A stretch of 64,000 nucleotides of DNA, from NCBI GenBank assembly GCA_014376805.1, contig JACMQU010000178.1, positions 1 to 64,000 of the forward strand, read 5' to 3'. The translations under genes and the position numbers were made by a program. The notes under the pieces are model-generated. The model did no database searches. It was not told the origin of the DNA and worked only from the letters and a program-made list of their open reading frames with translations. The stretch comes from Bacteroidia bacterium (GTDB taxonomy: Bacteria > Bacteroidota > Bacteroidia > UKL13-3). The stretch's first letter is position 1; each line of letters opens with the position of its first letter. Positions 56,202 through 64,000 of this stretch are shown one piece after another.

Positions 56202-56522
56202 TTATGCCAATTGGGCATTTAGTTTATTAGAAAGCACATGTTTAGGAACCGCTCCAATTTGCTTATCAACTAATTTACCATTTTTAAAAAACAATAAAGC
56301 CGGAATACTCATAATTCCAAAATCTGTAGCAATTTTTGGATTAAAGTCAACATTTACTTTTCCTACAATGGCTTTACCTTCATATTCTTTGGCCAATTCT
56401 TCAACCACCGGACCAACCATTCTACACGGGCCACACCACTCGGCCCAAAAATCTACCAACACGGGTTTAGTTGAATTCAGCACCACTTCCTCGAAGTTGC
56501 TGTCGGTTATTTCTAATGCCAT
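56202..56522 (-). CDS. trxA: thioredoxin
   Basis: From the ATG at 56522 the product has 106 residues, the usual size. The active site is FWAEWCGPCRMVGP with Cys30 and Cys33, and the cis-Pro is in MSIPALLFF. A longer frame to 56573 would add an atypical 17-residue leader and is rejected. Thioredoxin reduces disulfides in the cytoplasm with thioredoxin reductase. It lies 72 bases after dnaE on the same strand and ends at a strong terminator. Confidence 0.96.
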   Translation of the reverse strand: MALEITDSNFEEVVLNSTKPVLVDFWAEWCGPCRMVGPVVEELAKEYEGKAIVGKVNVDFNPKIATDFGIMSIPALLFFKNGKLVDKQIGAVPKHVLSNKLNAQLA

Positions 56523-56593
56523 ATATTTTGTATAATGAGTATTTACAGGTGCAATATAAATGCCAACGACCATATTACAACATTTTGTCAGTA

Positions 56594-59500
56594 TTAATTC
56601 AAAGTGAAAGTTAAACCTAATTCATTTAAAGATTTCAAAATATCATTGTTCGGACTAAATTTTATTTTAGTAGAAAGCAATCTGATGGAAGCATTATCCT
56701 GATTGTCAATCATATCAAAATTTAACACGCAATTGCCGGGATTTGTTTTGACGAGGCTTTGAAAAAAGGTGAGTAATTCTCTGTTAACCTTAGCCAAATC
56801 CATGCTCACCGTAATTCTATTAATATATTTATCGCGAATATCATTAAGCATATCTACTCCGGTAATTTTAAATTCGTAATCATTTTCTTTATTCCATCTG
56901 TTTTGAACCCTGCCTTTCAGAAAAAGAGAATAGCCCACTTCCATAAATTTTCGGTTATTTATATAATCATCATTAAATAGAGGAAGTGTGTAGGTACCGC
57001 TAAAGTCTTCGAGGGTTATATTGCCATAATTTTTACCTTGCTTAGATACTTTGTGTTCAGCTAGCGTAACGATACCGGCTACTTTTACTTCTTTAGTTTT
57101 AAGAGGGGCAAGGTCATTTAAATCGCTTAGTTTATGAGTTGTGAGTTTATCAATTTCGAGACGGTAGGGATCTAACGGATGTCCGGAAAGATACATTCCG
57201 ATCATTTCTTTTTCGGCATTCAGTTTATGCATCAGGCTCCAGGTTTCGGCAGGTGGCAAAGGAGGTTCGGGCAACACCACACCCGATACCGCGCCAAACA
57301 GGCTCATGGCACTGCTGGCAGCATTTGTCTGAACCGAGTTTCCATACCTGATTGCTTTTTCAATGATGTTAATTTCATCCGGACCATTGACAAAATACTG
57401 TGCCCGGTGTGAATTTTCAAAACAATCAAAGCCACCGGCAAGTGCTAATGCTTCCATCGTTTTTTTACTCACTGCCCGCAGGTTAATGCGTTTGGCCATA
57501 TCAAAAATACTCTTATAGTTACCATTCAGGCGTTCGTTTATAATGGCTTCAACAGCGGCCTCGCCTACACCTTTTATAGCGTTCAGCCCAAACCTTATTT
57601 TACCTTCTTTATTAACAGAAAACCCTGCAAATGATTCATTCACATCAGGCCCCAGTACAGGCAGTCCCATGCGTTTGCATTCTTCCATAAAAAACGAAAC
57701 CTTTTCAATATTACCAAGGTTATTGGTTAGCACCGACGACATATATTCGGCAGGATAATGTGCCTTTAAATAGGCAGTATGAAAAGCCACGTATGCATAA
57801 CAAGTAGAGTGAGATTTATTAAATGCGTACTGTGCAAACGATTCCCAATCGGTCCATATTTTTTCAAGGGTTTCTTTTTTATGACCACGTGCTAAAGCGC
57901 CTTCAAGAAATTTTCCTTTCATTTTATCAAGGGTGTACTTGTCTTTTTTACCCATTGCTTTACGCAGCACATCGGCATCACCTTTAGAAAAACCCGCAAT
58001 TTTCTGAGAAAGCAGCATTACCTGTTCCTGGTACACAGTTATACCGTATGTAGGTTCAAGATACTCTTTCATTTCTTCAAGATCGTATGTAATAGCTTCG
58101 AGGCCGTGTTTACGGTTAATGAAATTTGGAATATATTTGATCGGGCCCGGACGGTACAATGCGTTCATTGCAATCAGGTCATTAAATTTATCAGGCTTTA
58201 AATCTTTGAGGTATTTTTGCATGCCCGCACTTTCAAACTGAAAGGTTCCATTGGTTTCAGCGCGTTGGTATAATTCGTATGTTTTTAGATCGTCTAATGG
58301 AATATCTTCCAGAATAATATCAATATCATGTATTTGCTTAATAAGCACAAGTGCGTCTTTTAAAATGGTTAAATTGCGCAGTCCTAAAAAGTCCATTTTA
58401 ATAACCCCTGCATCTTCAATTACCTTACCTTGAAACTGGGTTACAAGCAGATCAGAATCTTTGGCAACGGCAACGGGGATAAGATCTGTAAGGTCGCAAG
58501 GCGCAATAATAATACCGGCGGCATGCACACCTGTTCCTCTTACAGAACCTTCTAATATTTCGGCTTCTTTAAGCACCCTCGATTGTATATCGTTACCCGC
58601 ATAGATCTCCCTGAGTTTTTTAACATTTTCAAGGTCTTCTGATTGAAGGCCTTCTTTTTCTTTCAGACTTTTTTCGCCATCAAACGGTGCATTTAATAAG
58701 CGGCCCAATTCAATACCCGGCTTATCCGGAACAAGTTTAACCAATGCGTTGGCATCCTGCAATGGTAAATCTAAAACCCTGGCAACGTCTTTAATGCTCA
58801 TTTTTGCGGCCATGGTGCCATAGGTAACTATTTGAGCCACCTGGTTACGGCCGTATTTTTGCACCACATAATCAATAACTTTTTGCCTGCCCGCATCATC
58901 AAAATCGGTATCAATATCGGGCATCGATTTACGATCGGGATTTAAGAAACGTTCAAAGAGTAAATCGTATTTTATAGGATCAATATTTGTTATACCAATG
59001 CAATAGGCAACTGCCGAACCCGCTGCCGACCCTCGCCCCGGACCAACAAATACGCCCATGTTGCGGCCTTCTTTTATAAAGTCGGCCACAATTAAAAAGT
59101 AGCCTGCAAAGCCCATGGTTCTAATGGTATGCAATTCAAAATTGATGCGCTCTTCAACCTCCGGAGTAATATCTTTATAACGATCTTTGGCACCGGTGTA
59201 TGTTAAGTGATGCAGGTAATCATCCTGTGTTAAAAACTCCACGGGTATAACAAAGTTAGGCAATGCAATATCCCGTTTAAGATCTAAGGTTTCTATTTTA
59301 TCAACGATTGCATTTGTATTATCTATGGCATGCGGAATATCACTGAAGAGCTTAGTCATCTCTTCTGTTGTTTTAAAATAAAACTGGTCGTTGTAAAAAG
59401 CAAAACGTTTTCCTTTGATGTTTGCATCGTCATCAACATCTTTAAAGGTAGGTGTACTTTGTTTTTCGCCCGTATTAATGCACAATAAAATATCATGGGC

Positions 59501-60169
59501 ATTGGAGTCTTTCTGATCAACATAATGTGAATCATTTGAAGCAATAACAGGCACATTATATTTTTGAGCCAGGCGCAGTAATACTTCATTTACTTTTAGC
59601 TGATCGGGTATATCATGTCTTTGAATTTCTACATAATAATCTTCACCAAAAATATCTAACCACCACTTAAATTCTGCCTCGCCCGCCTCTTCTCCTTTTT
59701 TTAAAATAACCTGTGGTACCGATGCCCCAAGGCAGCAGGTTGTTGCTATTAAACCTTTATGATACTTTAAAATTTGTTCCTTATCAATGCGCGGGTACTT
59801 GCCATACATGCCTTCCATGTATCCAAGAGAACAAAGCTTGATAATATTTTTATATCCTTCCGCATTTTTTGCAAGTAATAACTGGTGGCGTCGCACGTCT
59901 TTATCATCCTTTGTAAAACTTTTTTTGGTATGATCGGCAACTACATAAAACTCGCAACCCACTACAGGTTTAACTTTTAAACTACCATCACTGTTTTTAT
60001 GTTTATAGGCTTCGGCAACAAATTCAAACGCGCCAAACATATTGCCATGATCTGTAATGGCAAGTGCTGGCATATTATCTGCAGCAGCTTTTTTATATAA
60101 CTTGCCAATATCCGCGGCACCGTCCAGCAAAGAAAATTGCGTATGTACGTGTAAGTGTGAGAATTTCAT
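56594..60169 (-). CDS. dnaE: DNA polymerase III alpha subunit
   Basis: The 1,191-residue protein is the replicative polymerase. The N-terminal PHP domain has FSHLHVHTQFSLLDGA and ALAITDHGNMFGAFEF. The catalytic Asp pair lies in MPDIDTDFDD near residue 415, preceded by GRGSAAGSAVAYCIGIT. Fingers and thumb parts include RPGPIKYIPNFINRKHG and STCYAYVAFHTAYLKAHYP. The C-terminal part has helix-hairpin-helix residues (FGLNAIKGVGEAAVEAI) and an OB fold (VKVAGIVTLAEHKVS). It is of the DnaE1 type and has normal length. There is no intein. Confidence 0.97.
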   Translation of the reverse strand: MKFSHLHVHTQFSLLDGAADIGKLYKKAAADNMPALAITDHGNMFGAFEFVAEAYKHKNSDGSLKVKPVVGCEFYVVADHTKKSFTKDDKDVRRHQLLLAKNAEGYKNIIKLCSLGYMEGMYGKYPRIDKEQILKYHKGLIATTCCLGASVPQVILKKGEEAGEAEFKWWLDIFGEDYYVEIQRHDIPDQLKVNEVLLRLAQKYNVPVIASNDSHYVDQKDSNAHDILLCINTGEKQSTPTFKDVDDDANIKGKRFAFYNDQFYFKTTEEMTKLFSDIPHAIDNTNAIVDKIETLDLKRDIALPNFVIPVEFLTQDDYLHHLTYTGAKDRYKDITPEVEERINFELHTIRTMGFAGYFLIVADFIKEGRNMGVFVGPGRGSAAGSAVAYCIGITNIDPIKYDLLFERFLNPDRKSMPDIDTDFDDAGRQKVIDYVVQKYGRNQVAQIVTYGTMAAKMSIKDVARVLDLPLQDANALVKLVPDKPGIELGRLLNAPFDGEKSLKEKEGLQSEDLENVKKLREIYAGNDIQSRVLKEAEILEGSVRGTGVHAAGIIIAPCDLTDLIPVAVAKDSDLLVTQFQGKVIEDAGVIKMDFLGLRNLTILKDALVLIKQIHDIDIILEDIPLDDLKTYELYQRAETNGTFQFESAGMQKYLKDLKPDKFNDLIAMNALYRPGPIKYIPNFINRKHGLEAITYDLEEMKEYLEPTYGITVYQEQVMLLSQKIAGFSKGDADVLRKAMGKKDKYTLDKMKGKFLEGALARGHKKETLEKIWTDWESFAQYAFNKSHSTCYAYVAFHTAYLKAHYPAEYMSSVLTNNLGNIEKVSFFMEECKRMGLPVLGPDVNESFAGFSVNKEGKIRFGLNAIKGVGEAAVEAIINERLNGNYKSIFDMAKRINLRAVSKKTMEALALAGGFDCFENSHRAQYFVNGPDEINIIEKAIRYGNSVQTNAASSAMSLFGAVSGVVLPEPPLPPAETWSLMHKLNAEKEMIGMYLSGHPLDPYRLEIDKLTTHKLSDLNDLAPLKTKEVKVAGIVTLAEHKVSKQGKNYGNITLEDFSGTYTLPLFNDDYINNRKFMEVGYSLFLKGRVQNRWNKENDYEFKITGVDMLNDIRDKYINRITVSMDLAKVNRELLTFFQSLVKTNPGNCVLNFDMIDNQDNASIRLLSTKIKFSPNNDILKSLNELGLTFTLN

Positions 60170-60197
60170 TCAGTAAGATTTTTTGAAGGTTTACCTG

Positions 60198-60205
60198 CAA
60201 ATTTA
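60198..60205 (-). promoter_or_regulatory. -7 box of dnaE
   Basis: On the minus strand the box reads TAAATTTG, an exact TAnnTTTG match, 28 bases before the dnaE ATG. No TTG sits at the usual spacing. Confidence 0.4.
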
Positions 60206-60507
60206 ACAGTTGAGTAGCAGGTATTGTTTGATGTTAAAATTATGGGGAGAACTATTTGGAAATGGTTGGTTAAGGAAATGTTTTTAAAGCGGCTTTTGTT
60301 CTAATTACGTCTATTCCAATCCTAATAGTTGCATTTATTTATTGAATCTAAATTGTTTTTAACACAGGTTAGCGAACAAGTGGGGTTACATTTTTTATCC
60401 AACAATAGAACTGAATGGTATCAAGCCTTTGCAGGAAAATATATTTTGCTTTTATGTTTTCCCGGACAGTAATGATCGTTATTTGAATTATTTTATTACT
60501 TAGCTTG
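60206..60507. other. intergenic region without visible genes
   Basis: About 300 bases lie between the dnaE promoter and the DUF4907 remnant. I saw no gene or repeat. Confidence 0.5.
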
Positions 60508-60839
60508 ATGAACAAAGAATTCTGTAAATTAATTATTTTGTTTTTTGTCTTATTGAAAGTTGAAGTTTGTGCTCAAACTTATAACTCAGCTTCTGCAAAC
60601 AAAAAAACTTTTAAATGCACATTTTTTTTTCAAAATTCTGATAAAAGTTTTGGATATGATATTTTTATCGGCGGAATTCAATTATTATACCACACTACTA
60701 TACCCGTAAGACCCGGTAATAATGGATTTAAAACATAGTACCAAGCCACAAAGGTCGCAAAATTTTTATTGATAAGATAAAGAATGGGGTGATTCCGCCA
60801 ACTGTTAAAGAAAAGGAATTGAAGGAACTAAAAATATAA
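60508..60839 (+). pseudogene. dead DUF4907-family gene
   Basis: The frame starts with an ATG at 60508, a signal-peptide-like segment (KLIILFFVLLKVEVCAQ), and a DUF4907 core: FGYDIFIGGIQLLYHTTIP, then RPGNNGFKT. It is stopped by TAG at 60736-60738. The same frame continues with YQATKVAKF, and after a one-base slip in the A/T run near 60760 a second frame gives IDKIKNGVIPPTVKEKELKE and a TAA at 60837-60839. That is the expected end of the family, so one nonsense and one frameshift have killed the gene. The family has no known function. A sequencing error could explain the slip but hardly both lesions. Confidence 0.78.
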
Positions 60840-60985
60840 AATCAGTTCGATAAGGATTGTTAGTGTTTTCTCAAAACTCTTTATTTTCTTGTAAAGAAAG
60901 AAAATGAAAAAAATTGTGCGATTACTGTCTACTACCTTTGATTATTTCTCTCATGCGTGTTATCAATAGTTTTTAACATTTCCCT

Positions 60986-61972
60986 TCACTTTTTAACATA
61001 CACTTTCTTTCCGCTTTTGCTGAAATAATATTTCCCTCCCCTGGGGCCTGTGTAAAAAATTCTTTCCTCCTTTTGTTGCGCTGTTGTGGTGTTAATTTTT
61101 TTGGTTTTGCTAATGTCAGTACTTGTTGTATGATCCCAATTCCAGCATGCAACACAAAGTGTAGTTTCAATTTGCTTTTCCTGCACATCAGGTATCAAGG
61201 GAAAGAAATCTATATTGGTTAATTTCTGAACGCTATCTATGGTTACTGCATAATATTGCAAGGGTAATGTTGAACCCAAATTAGGAATAATAAATGCAAT
61301 GCCTTTGGCTTCGGGATCATGCCCATCTAAAATTACTTTATAATAGTAATGTGGTACGCTAACTTTATCAGGACCAATTGATGCAAGATCAGCACTTAAA
61401 ACCGGGCCTGTAACAATATATACTGACTGATATTCGATGGCCCAATTGCGCACCTGTTCTTCAACCCGCTTCCAGATACCTCTGTTAAAAGCCGGTACCT
61501 GCGGACTCATGTTGCTGTAATAAAAAGATTCTTTAACTACCTGTGCCGACCAGCTCATATCGGCCGCTGGAGCAAGGTGTCCGCGGTCGTATCCACAACC
61601 TTTGTAATCAATGTTTGATGCCGACCCTGTGCTTACTTTCGGATCAGCTAAAAATTTATTAGTGCGCTCAAACAACTTCACCGTTTCGTCAAGGTTAAGT
61701 TCATAAGCCACCCAGTCGGCCTGCTCATGTTGTTCATTATAATGTAAGGCATAACCTGTATGATAAATTACGTCATAAGGTGTTGATGTTTGTGGTATTT
61801 CGATATGTTGAATAAGAAGGATGTTTTTTAAATGTTCCTCTTCTTTGGGTAATGTATCTCCGGCATGGTGCAGAATATTATTAGGGTGATTAGAATGTAT
61901 TAAAGGATGTTGTGCAAACACCGCAAAGCATGCCATAAAAAAGCAGCAACAGAAGGCGTATAACTTTTTCAA
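60986..61972 (-). CDS. exported DNA/RNA non-specific endonuclease with C-terminal GPRGG module
   Basis: The 328-residue protein starts with TTG at 61972 and has a signal peptide (KKLYAFCCCFFMACFAVFAQ). The NUC domain has the catalytic motif YDRGHLAPAADMSW near residue 130, followed by SFYYSNMSPQVPAFNRGIWK with the metal-binding Asn. After the NUC domain, from about residue 275, come a Cys/Trp segment (CVACWNWDHTTSTD), a Thr/Lys linker, and a short C-terminal module reading GPRGGKYYFSKSGKKVYVKK. That module resembles a basic adaptor motif found in other secreted nucleases and viral proteins. It is an extracellular or periplasmic nuclease, useful for nutrient gain or defence. Confidence 0.92.
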   Translation of the reverse strand: MKKLYAFCCCFFMACFAVFAQHPLIHSNHPNNILHHAGDTLPKEEEHLKNILLIQHIEIPQTSTPYDVIYHTGYALHYNEQHEQADWVAYELNLDETVKLFERTNKFLADPKVSTGSASNIDYKGCGYDRGHLAPAADMSWSAQVVKESFYYSNMSPQVPAFNRGIWKRVEEQVRNWAIEYQSVYIVTGPVLSADLASIGPDKVSVPHYYYKVILDGHDPEAKGIAFIIPNLGSTLPLQYYAVTIDSVQKLTNIDFFPLIPDVQEKQIETTLCVACWNWDHTTSTDISKTKKINTTTAQQKEERIFYTGPRGGKYYFSKSGKKVYVKK

Positions 61973-62024
61973 TTATTGCTTTTTATTTTTGTATCCAACC
62001 CATACATCAACATATTAAATACAA

Positions 62025-63257
62025 CTAAAATTCAAGCTCCACTTCATTCATAATAAGGTCTTCAAATGTTTCCCGTTTTCTTATTAATTGTGCCTTATTA
62101 TTATATATTAAAACCTCCGCAGGCCTAAACCTGGCGTTATAATTACTGCTCATTGTAAAGCCGTAAGCTCCTGCGTTTTTAAAGCATAAAATATCTCCTT
62201 CGTGCACTTCATTTAGTTTCCTGTCCCAACCAAAAGTATCTGTTTCACATATATAACCAACTACCGTGTAAATTCTTTGTTTGCCTGCCGGGTTTGACAG
62301 ATTGACGATAGAATGGTAAGCATCATAAAGCATTGGTCTTATTAAATGATTAAGGCCACTGTCAACACCCACAAATACAGTTGCAGTTGTTTGTTTAAGT
62401 ACATTTACTTTAACCAAAAAGTAACCCGATTCACTTACAAGAAATTTACCCGGTTCAAACCACAACTCCAATTCTCTTCCATATTCTTTGCAAAACTCCG
62501 CAAAGTTATGGGCAATGGATGCTGCAAGTTCTTCAATATCTGTGGTAATATCGCCTTCTTTATAACTCACTTTAAAGCCGCTTCCAAAGTCTATAAATTG
62601 CAGGTCGGGAAAATCTTTTGCGGCATCAAACAGTATTTCTGCACCCTGTAAAAATACTCCTGCATCTAAAATATCGGAACCGGTATGCATGTGCAAGCCA
62701 TTAACCAAAATATTGCTCGATTTAATTACACGTAATACATGCCTTAACTGATAAACCGAAATTCCAAATTTTGAATCGATATGCCCTGTTGAAATTTTTG
62801 TATTGCCGCCGGCTAAAATATGCGGGTTAATTCTAATACAACATGGAACGGTATTGCCATAAATACTTCCAAATTGTTCTAATATCGAAATATTATCAAT
62901 GTTAATATGTACCTTTAGTTTAACGGCCTCCTGTATCTCTTCAATGCTTACACAATTGGGTGTAAATATAATATCTGCAGGGGCAAAGCCAGCTCTTAAA
63001 CCTAGTTTAACTTCATTAATTGATACCGTATCCAAACCGCATCCTTCTTGTTTAAGCAGCTTAAGTATAGCCGAATTATTAAGTGCCTTACAGGCATATT
63101 TTACCTTAATGTTTACCGGTTTAAATGCGTTTACCAATCGTTTATATTGTTCAATAATTTTATTGCCGTCATAAATATAAACCGGTGCTCCAAATTCATT
63201 AGCCACGTCAAGTAAATCAACACCCGAGGCTGAATATTTTTCATTCAATAATTCCAT
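62025..63257 (-). CDS. lysA: diaminopimelate decarboxylase
   Basis: From the ATG at 63257 the product has 410 residues. The PLP Lys is in KYACKALNNSAILK near residue 57. Other marks are GLHMHTGSDIL (the HIGS-type loop), WFEPGKFLVSESG, and YICETDTFGW, which carries the Cys of the CESxD motif. The enzyme makes L-lysine from meso-diaminopimelate. The longer frame to 63326 begins seven bases after a strong terminator, leaving no room for a promoter, and its extra 23 residues are unlike the family, so the inner ATG is chosen. Just upstream of it TATTTTCG is a near match to TAnnTTTG. Confidence 0.93.
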   Translation of the reverse strand: MELLNEKYSASGVDLLDVANEFGAPVYIYDGNKIIEQYKRLVNAFKPVNIKVKYACKALNNSAILKLLKQEGCGLDTVSINEVKLGLRAGFAPADIIFTPNCVSIEEIQEAVKLKVHINIDNISILEQFGSIYGNTVPCCIRINPHILAGGNTKISTGHIDSKFGISVYQLRHVLRVIKSSNILVNGLHMHTGSDILDAGVFLQGAEILFDAAKDFPDLQFIDFGSGFKVSYKEGDITTDIEELAASIAHNFAEFCKEYGRELELWFEPGKFLVSESGYFLVKVNVLKQTTATVFVGVDSGLNHLIRPMLYDAYHSIVNLSNPAGKQRIYTVVGYICETDTFGWDRKLNEVHEGDILCFKNAGAYGFTMSSNYNARFRPAEVLIYNNKAQLIRKRETFEDLIMNEVELEF

Positions 63258-63332
63258 CAGGCGCGAAAATAACTTCTTTACTGTTTGTTGTTGAATAATT
63301 TTTGTTTTATTTTTTGGTTCAGGCATAATAAA

Positions 63333-63366
63333 AAAAAACAGCTTGTAAGGTTACAAGCTGTTTTTT
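63333..63366 (-). terminator. perfect 16-bp terminator between the HtrA-like gene and lysA
   Basis: AAAAAACAGCTTGTAA pairs without mismatch with TTACAAGCTGTTTTTT around GG. It stands just past the stop of the HtrA-like gene and can work in both directions. Confidence 0.9.
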
Positions 63367-63386
63367 ATCAAATTATATTTTTTATG

Positions 63387-64000
63387 CTATAGTCCAAATC
63401 CATAATAACCTTTAGTTCCATCGGGGTTAATTCCTTCAAGCAATACCCCTCCTTTGTGATCTTCAAGACTTAACTTTACATCTGCAATGGTTGACATAGA
63501 TTTTTTATCAATGCTTGTTATTACGAAACCATTTTGAATGCCTGCTTTTTTCAATGGACTTTTATCGCCTAATTTTTTAACACGCACACCGTTCGCTATT
63601 TTCAATTTAAATTTTTCTTCGCGCATTATGGTTTCAAATTCGCAATCGAGCACTTTATTTGATTCAATTTTTTCTGTTTTGGTAATAGTTATTTTGCCTT
63701 CTTTGTTTTTAAGAACAACTTCAAAATCTAAGGGTTTGCCGTTTCTTAGTGTGCTCACTTTTACTTTATCGCCCGGACTTTTTTTGCCAATTTTTTCCTG
63801 TAGTTCATTGCTTGAATTTACTCTTTCTCCATCTATGGCAACAATTACATCTTTGTCTTTTAGCCCGGCTGCTTCAGCAGCACTGTTTTCAGTTACCTTT
63901 CCAATAAATACTCCTTTTACCTCTGGTAGCCCTTCTTTATCGGCAAGTTCATTTGTTACGTCCTGTATTTGCACACCAAGCAAGCCTCTTTGTACTTCGC
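63387..64000 (-). CDS. HtrA/DegP-like protease, C-terminal part with two PDZ domains (partial)
   Basis: The visible part, about 204 residues, continues past the right edge. It begins EVQRGLLGVQIQDV, the start of the first PDZ domain in Do-type proteases. PDZ1 goes on with GVFIGKVTENSAAEAAGLKD and DVIVAIDGERVNS. A second PDZ-like domain has VRVKKLGDKSPLKKAGIQNG and FVITSIDKKSM. The trypsin-like catalytic domain with His-Asp-Ser should lie beyond base 64000. These proteases handle misfolded periplasmic proteins. An internal TTG at 63983 is not a start. The 3' end is followed by a strong terminator. Confidence 0.88.
   Translation of the reverse strand, partial: EVQRGLLGVQIQDVTNELADKEGLPEVKGVFIGKVTENSAAEAAGLKDKDVIVAIDGERVNSSNELQEKIGKKSPGDKVKVSTLRNGKPLDFEVVLKNKEGKITITKTEKIESNKVLDCEFETIMREEKFKLKIANGVRVKKLGDKSPLKKAGIQNGFVITSIDKKSMSTIADVKLSLEDHKGGVLLEGINPDGTKGYYGFGL

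Noticed and set aside
63258-63326. Longer start of LysA at 63326
   Set aside because: The ATG lies seven bases past a strong terminator, and the extra residues do not fit the family.

Overview
The window looks like a chromosomal segment of a low-GC Bacteroidota, most likely of the Chitinophagales/Sphingobacteriales kind. Supporting signs are two proteins with C-terminal type IX secretion (T9SS) sorting domains, a PID-CTERM-like protein, a GLPGLI protein paired with an outer-membrane barrel, two TonB-type barrels, S9 and DUF58 genes of Bacteroidota type, weak Shine-Dalgarno signals, and several matches to the Bacteroidota -7 promoter box TAnnTTTG. The genus call is inference; there is no rRNA or tRNA in the window.

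Layout. 1-1.7 kb is a graveyard: a decayed gene of unknown function that still has its terminator, then an IS110-type transposase remnant with several frameshifts. A small effector-binding (GyrI-like) protein follows at 1.8-2.2 kb, then 1.5 kb of AT-rich DNA without genes. 3.7-14.4 kb holds the most striking locus: a 3,374-residue T9SS-secreted beta-helix protein containing a nearly perfect 639-residue tandem duplication, followed by a small acidic protein with a PID-CTERM-like tail and a perfect 20-bp palindromic terminator. 14.5-19.4 kb carries small redox and stress enzymes on the minus strand (YgiD-type dioxygenase, DsbA-like oxidoreductase, nitroreductase, YceI, pirin) and a single-domain response regulator. 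19.5-23 kb is a GLPGLI/outer-membrane barrel pair. 23.2-25.2 kb is an overlapping plus-strand trio (methyltransferase, PAP2 phosphatase, ZIP transporter), facing a TonB-dependent receptor.

27.9-37.2 kb is a minus-strand aerobic respiration cluster: cytochrome c oxidase subunits II and I, heme A synthase, heme O synthase, two subunit III proteins, subunit IV, the SCO copper chaperone, DUF420, a small CxxC membrane protein and DUF983. It supplies the core enzyme, its heme a and its copper. The alternative complex III genes often found just upstream in this phylum are not here; a secreted WD40 protein takes that place. 38.7-42.9 kb has housekeeping genes (SurE, DnaB, Pol III delta). 43-47.5 kb has a second T9SS cargo protein with Asp-boxes, a family-4 glycosyltransferase and a polysaccharide flippase. 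The rest is DoxX, a GlcD-type FAD oxidase, a dipeptidyl peptidase IV-like S9 peptidase, an alpha/beta hydrolase, a class V aminotransferase, DUF58, thioredoxin, DnaE, a dead DUF4907 gene, a secreted nuclease with an unusual C-terminal module, LysA, and the 3' end of an HtrA/DegP protease running off the right edge.

No CRISPR array, intact insertion sequence, prophage or obvious defence island was seen. The best candidates for something undescribed are the giant repeat protein with its PID-CTERM partner, a recurring GAACCT-N19-21-AGGTTC intergenic palindrome, an Fnr-like palindrome in the oxidase cluster, and a possible attenuator upstream of the S9 peptidase. All are sequence readings made by eye, without database searches.
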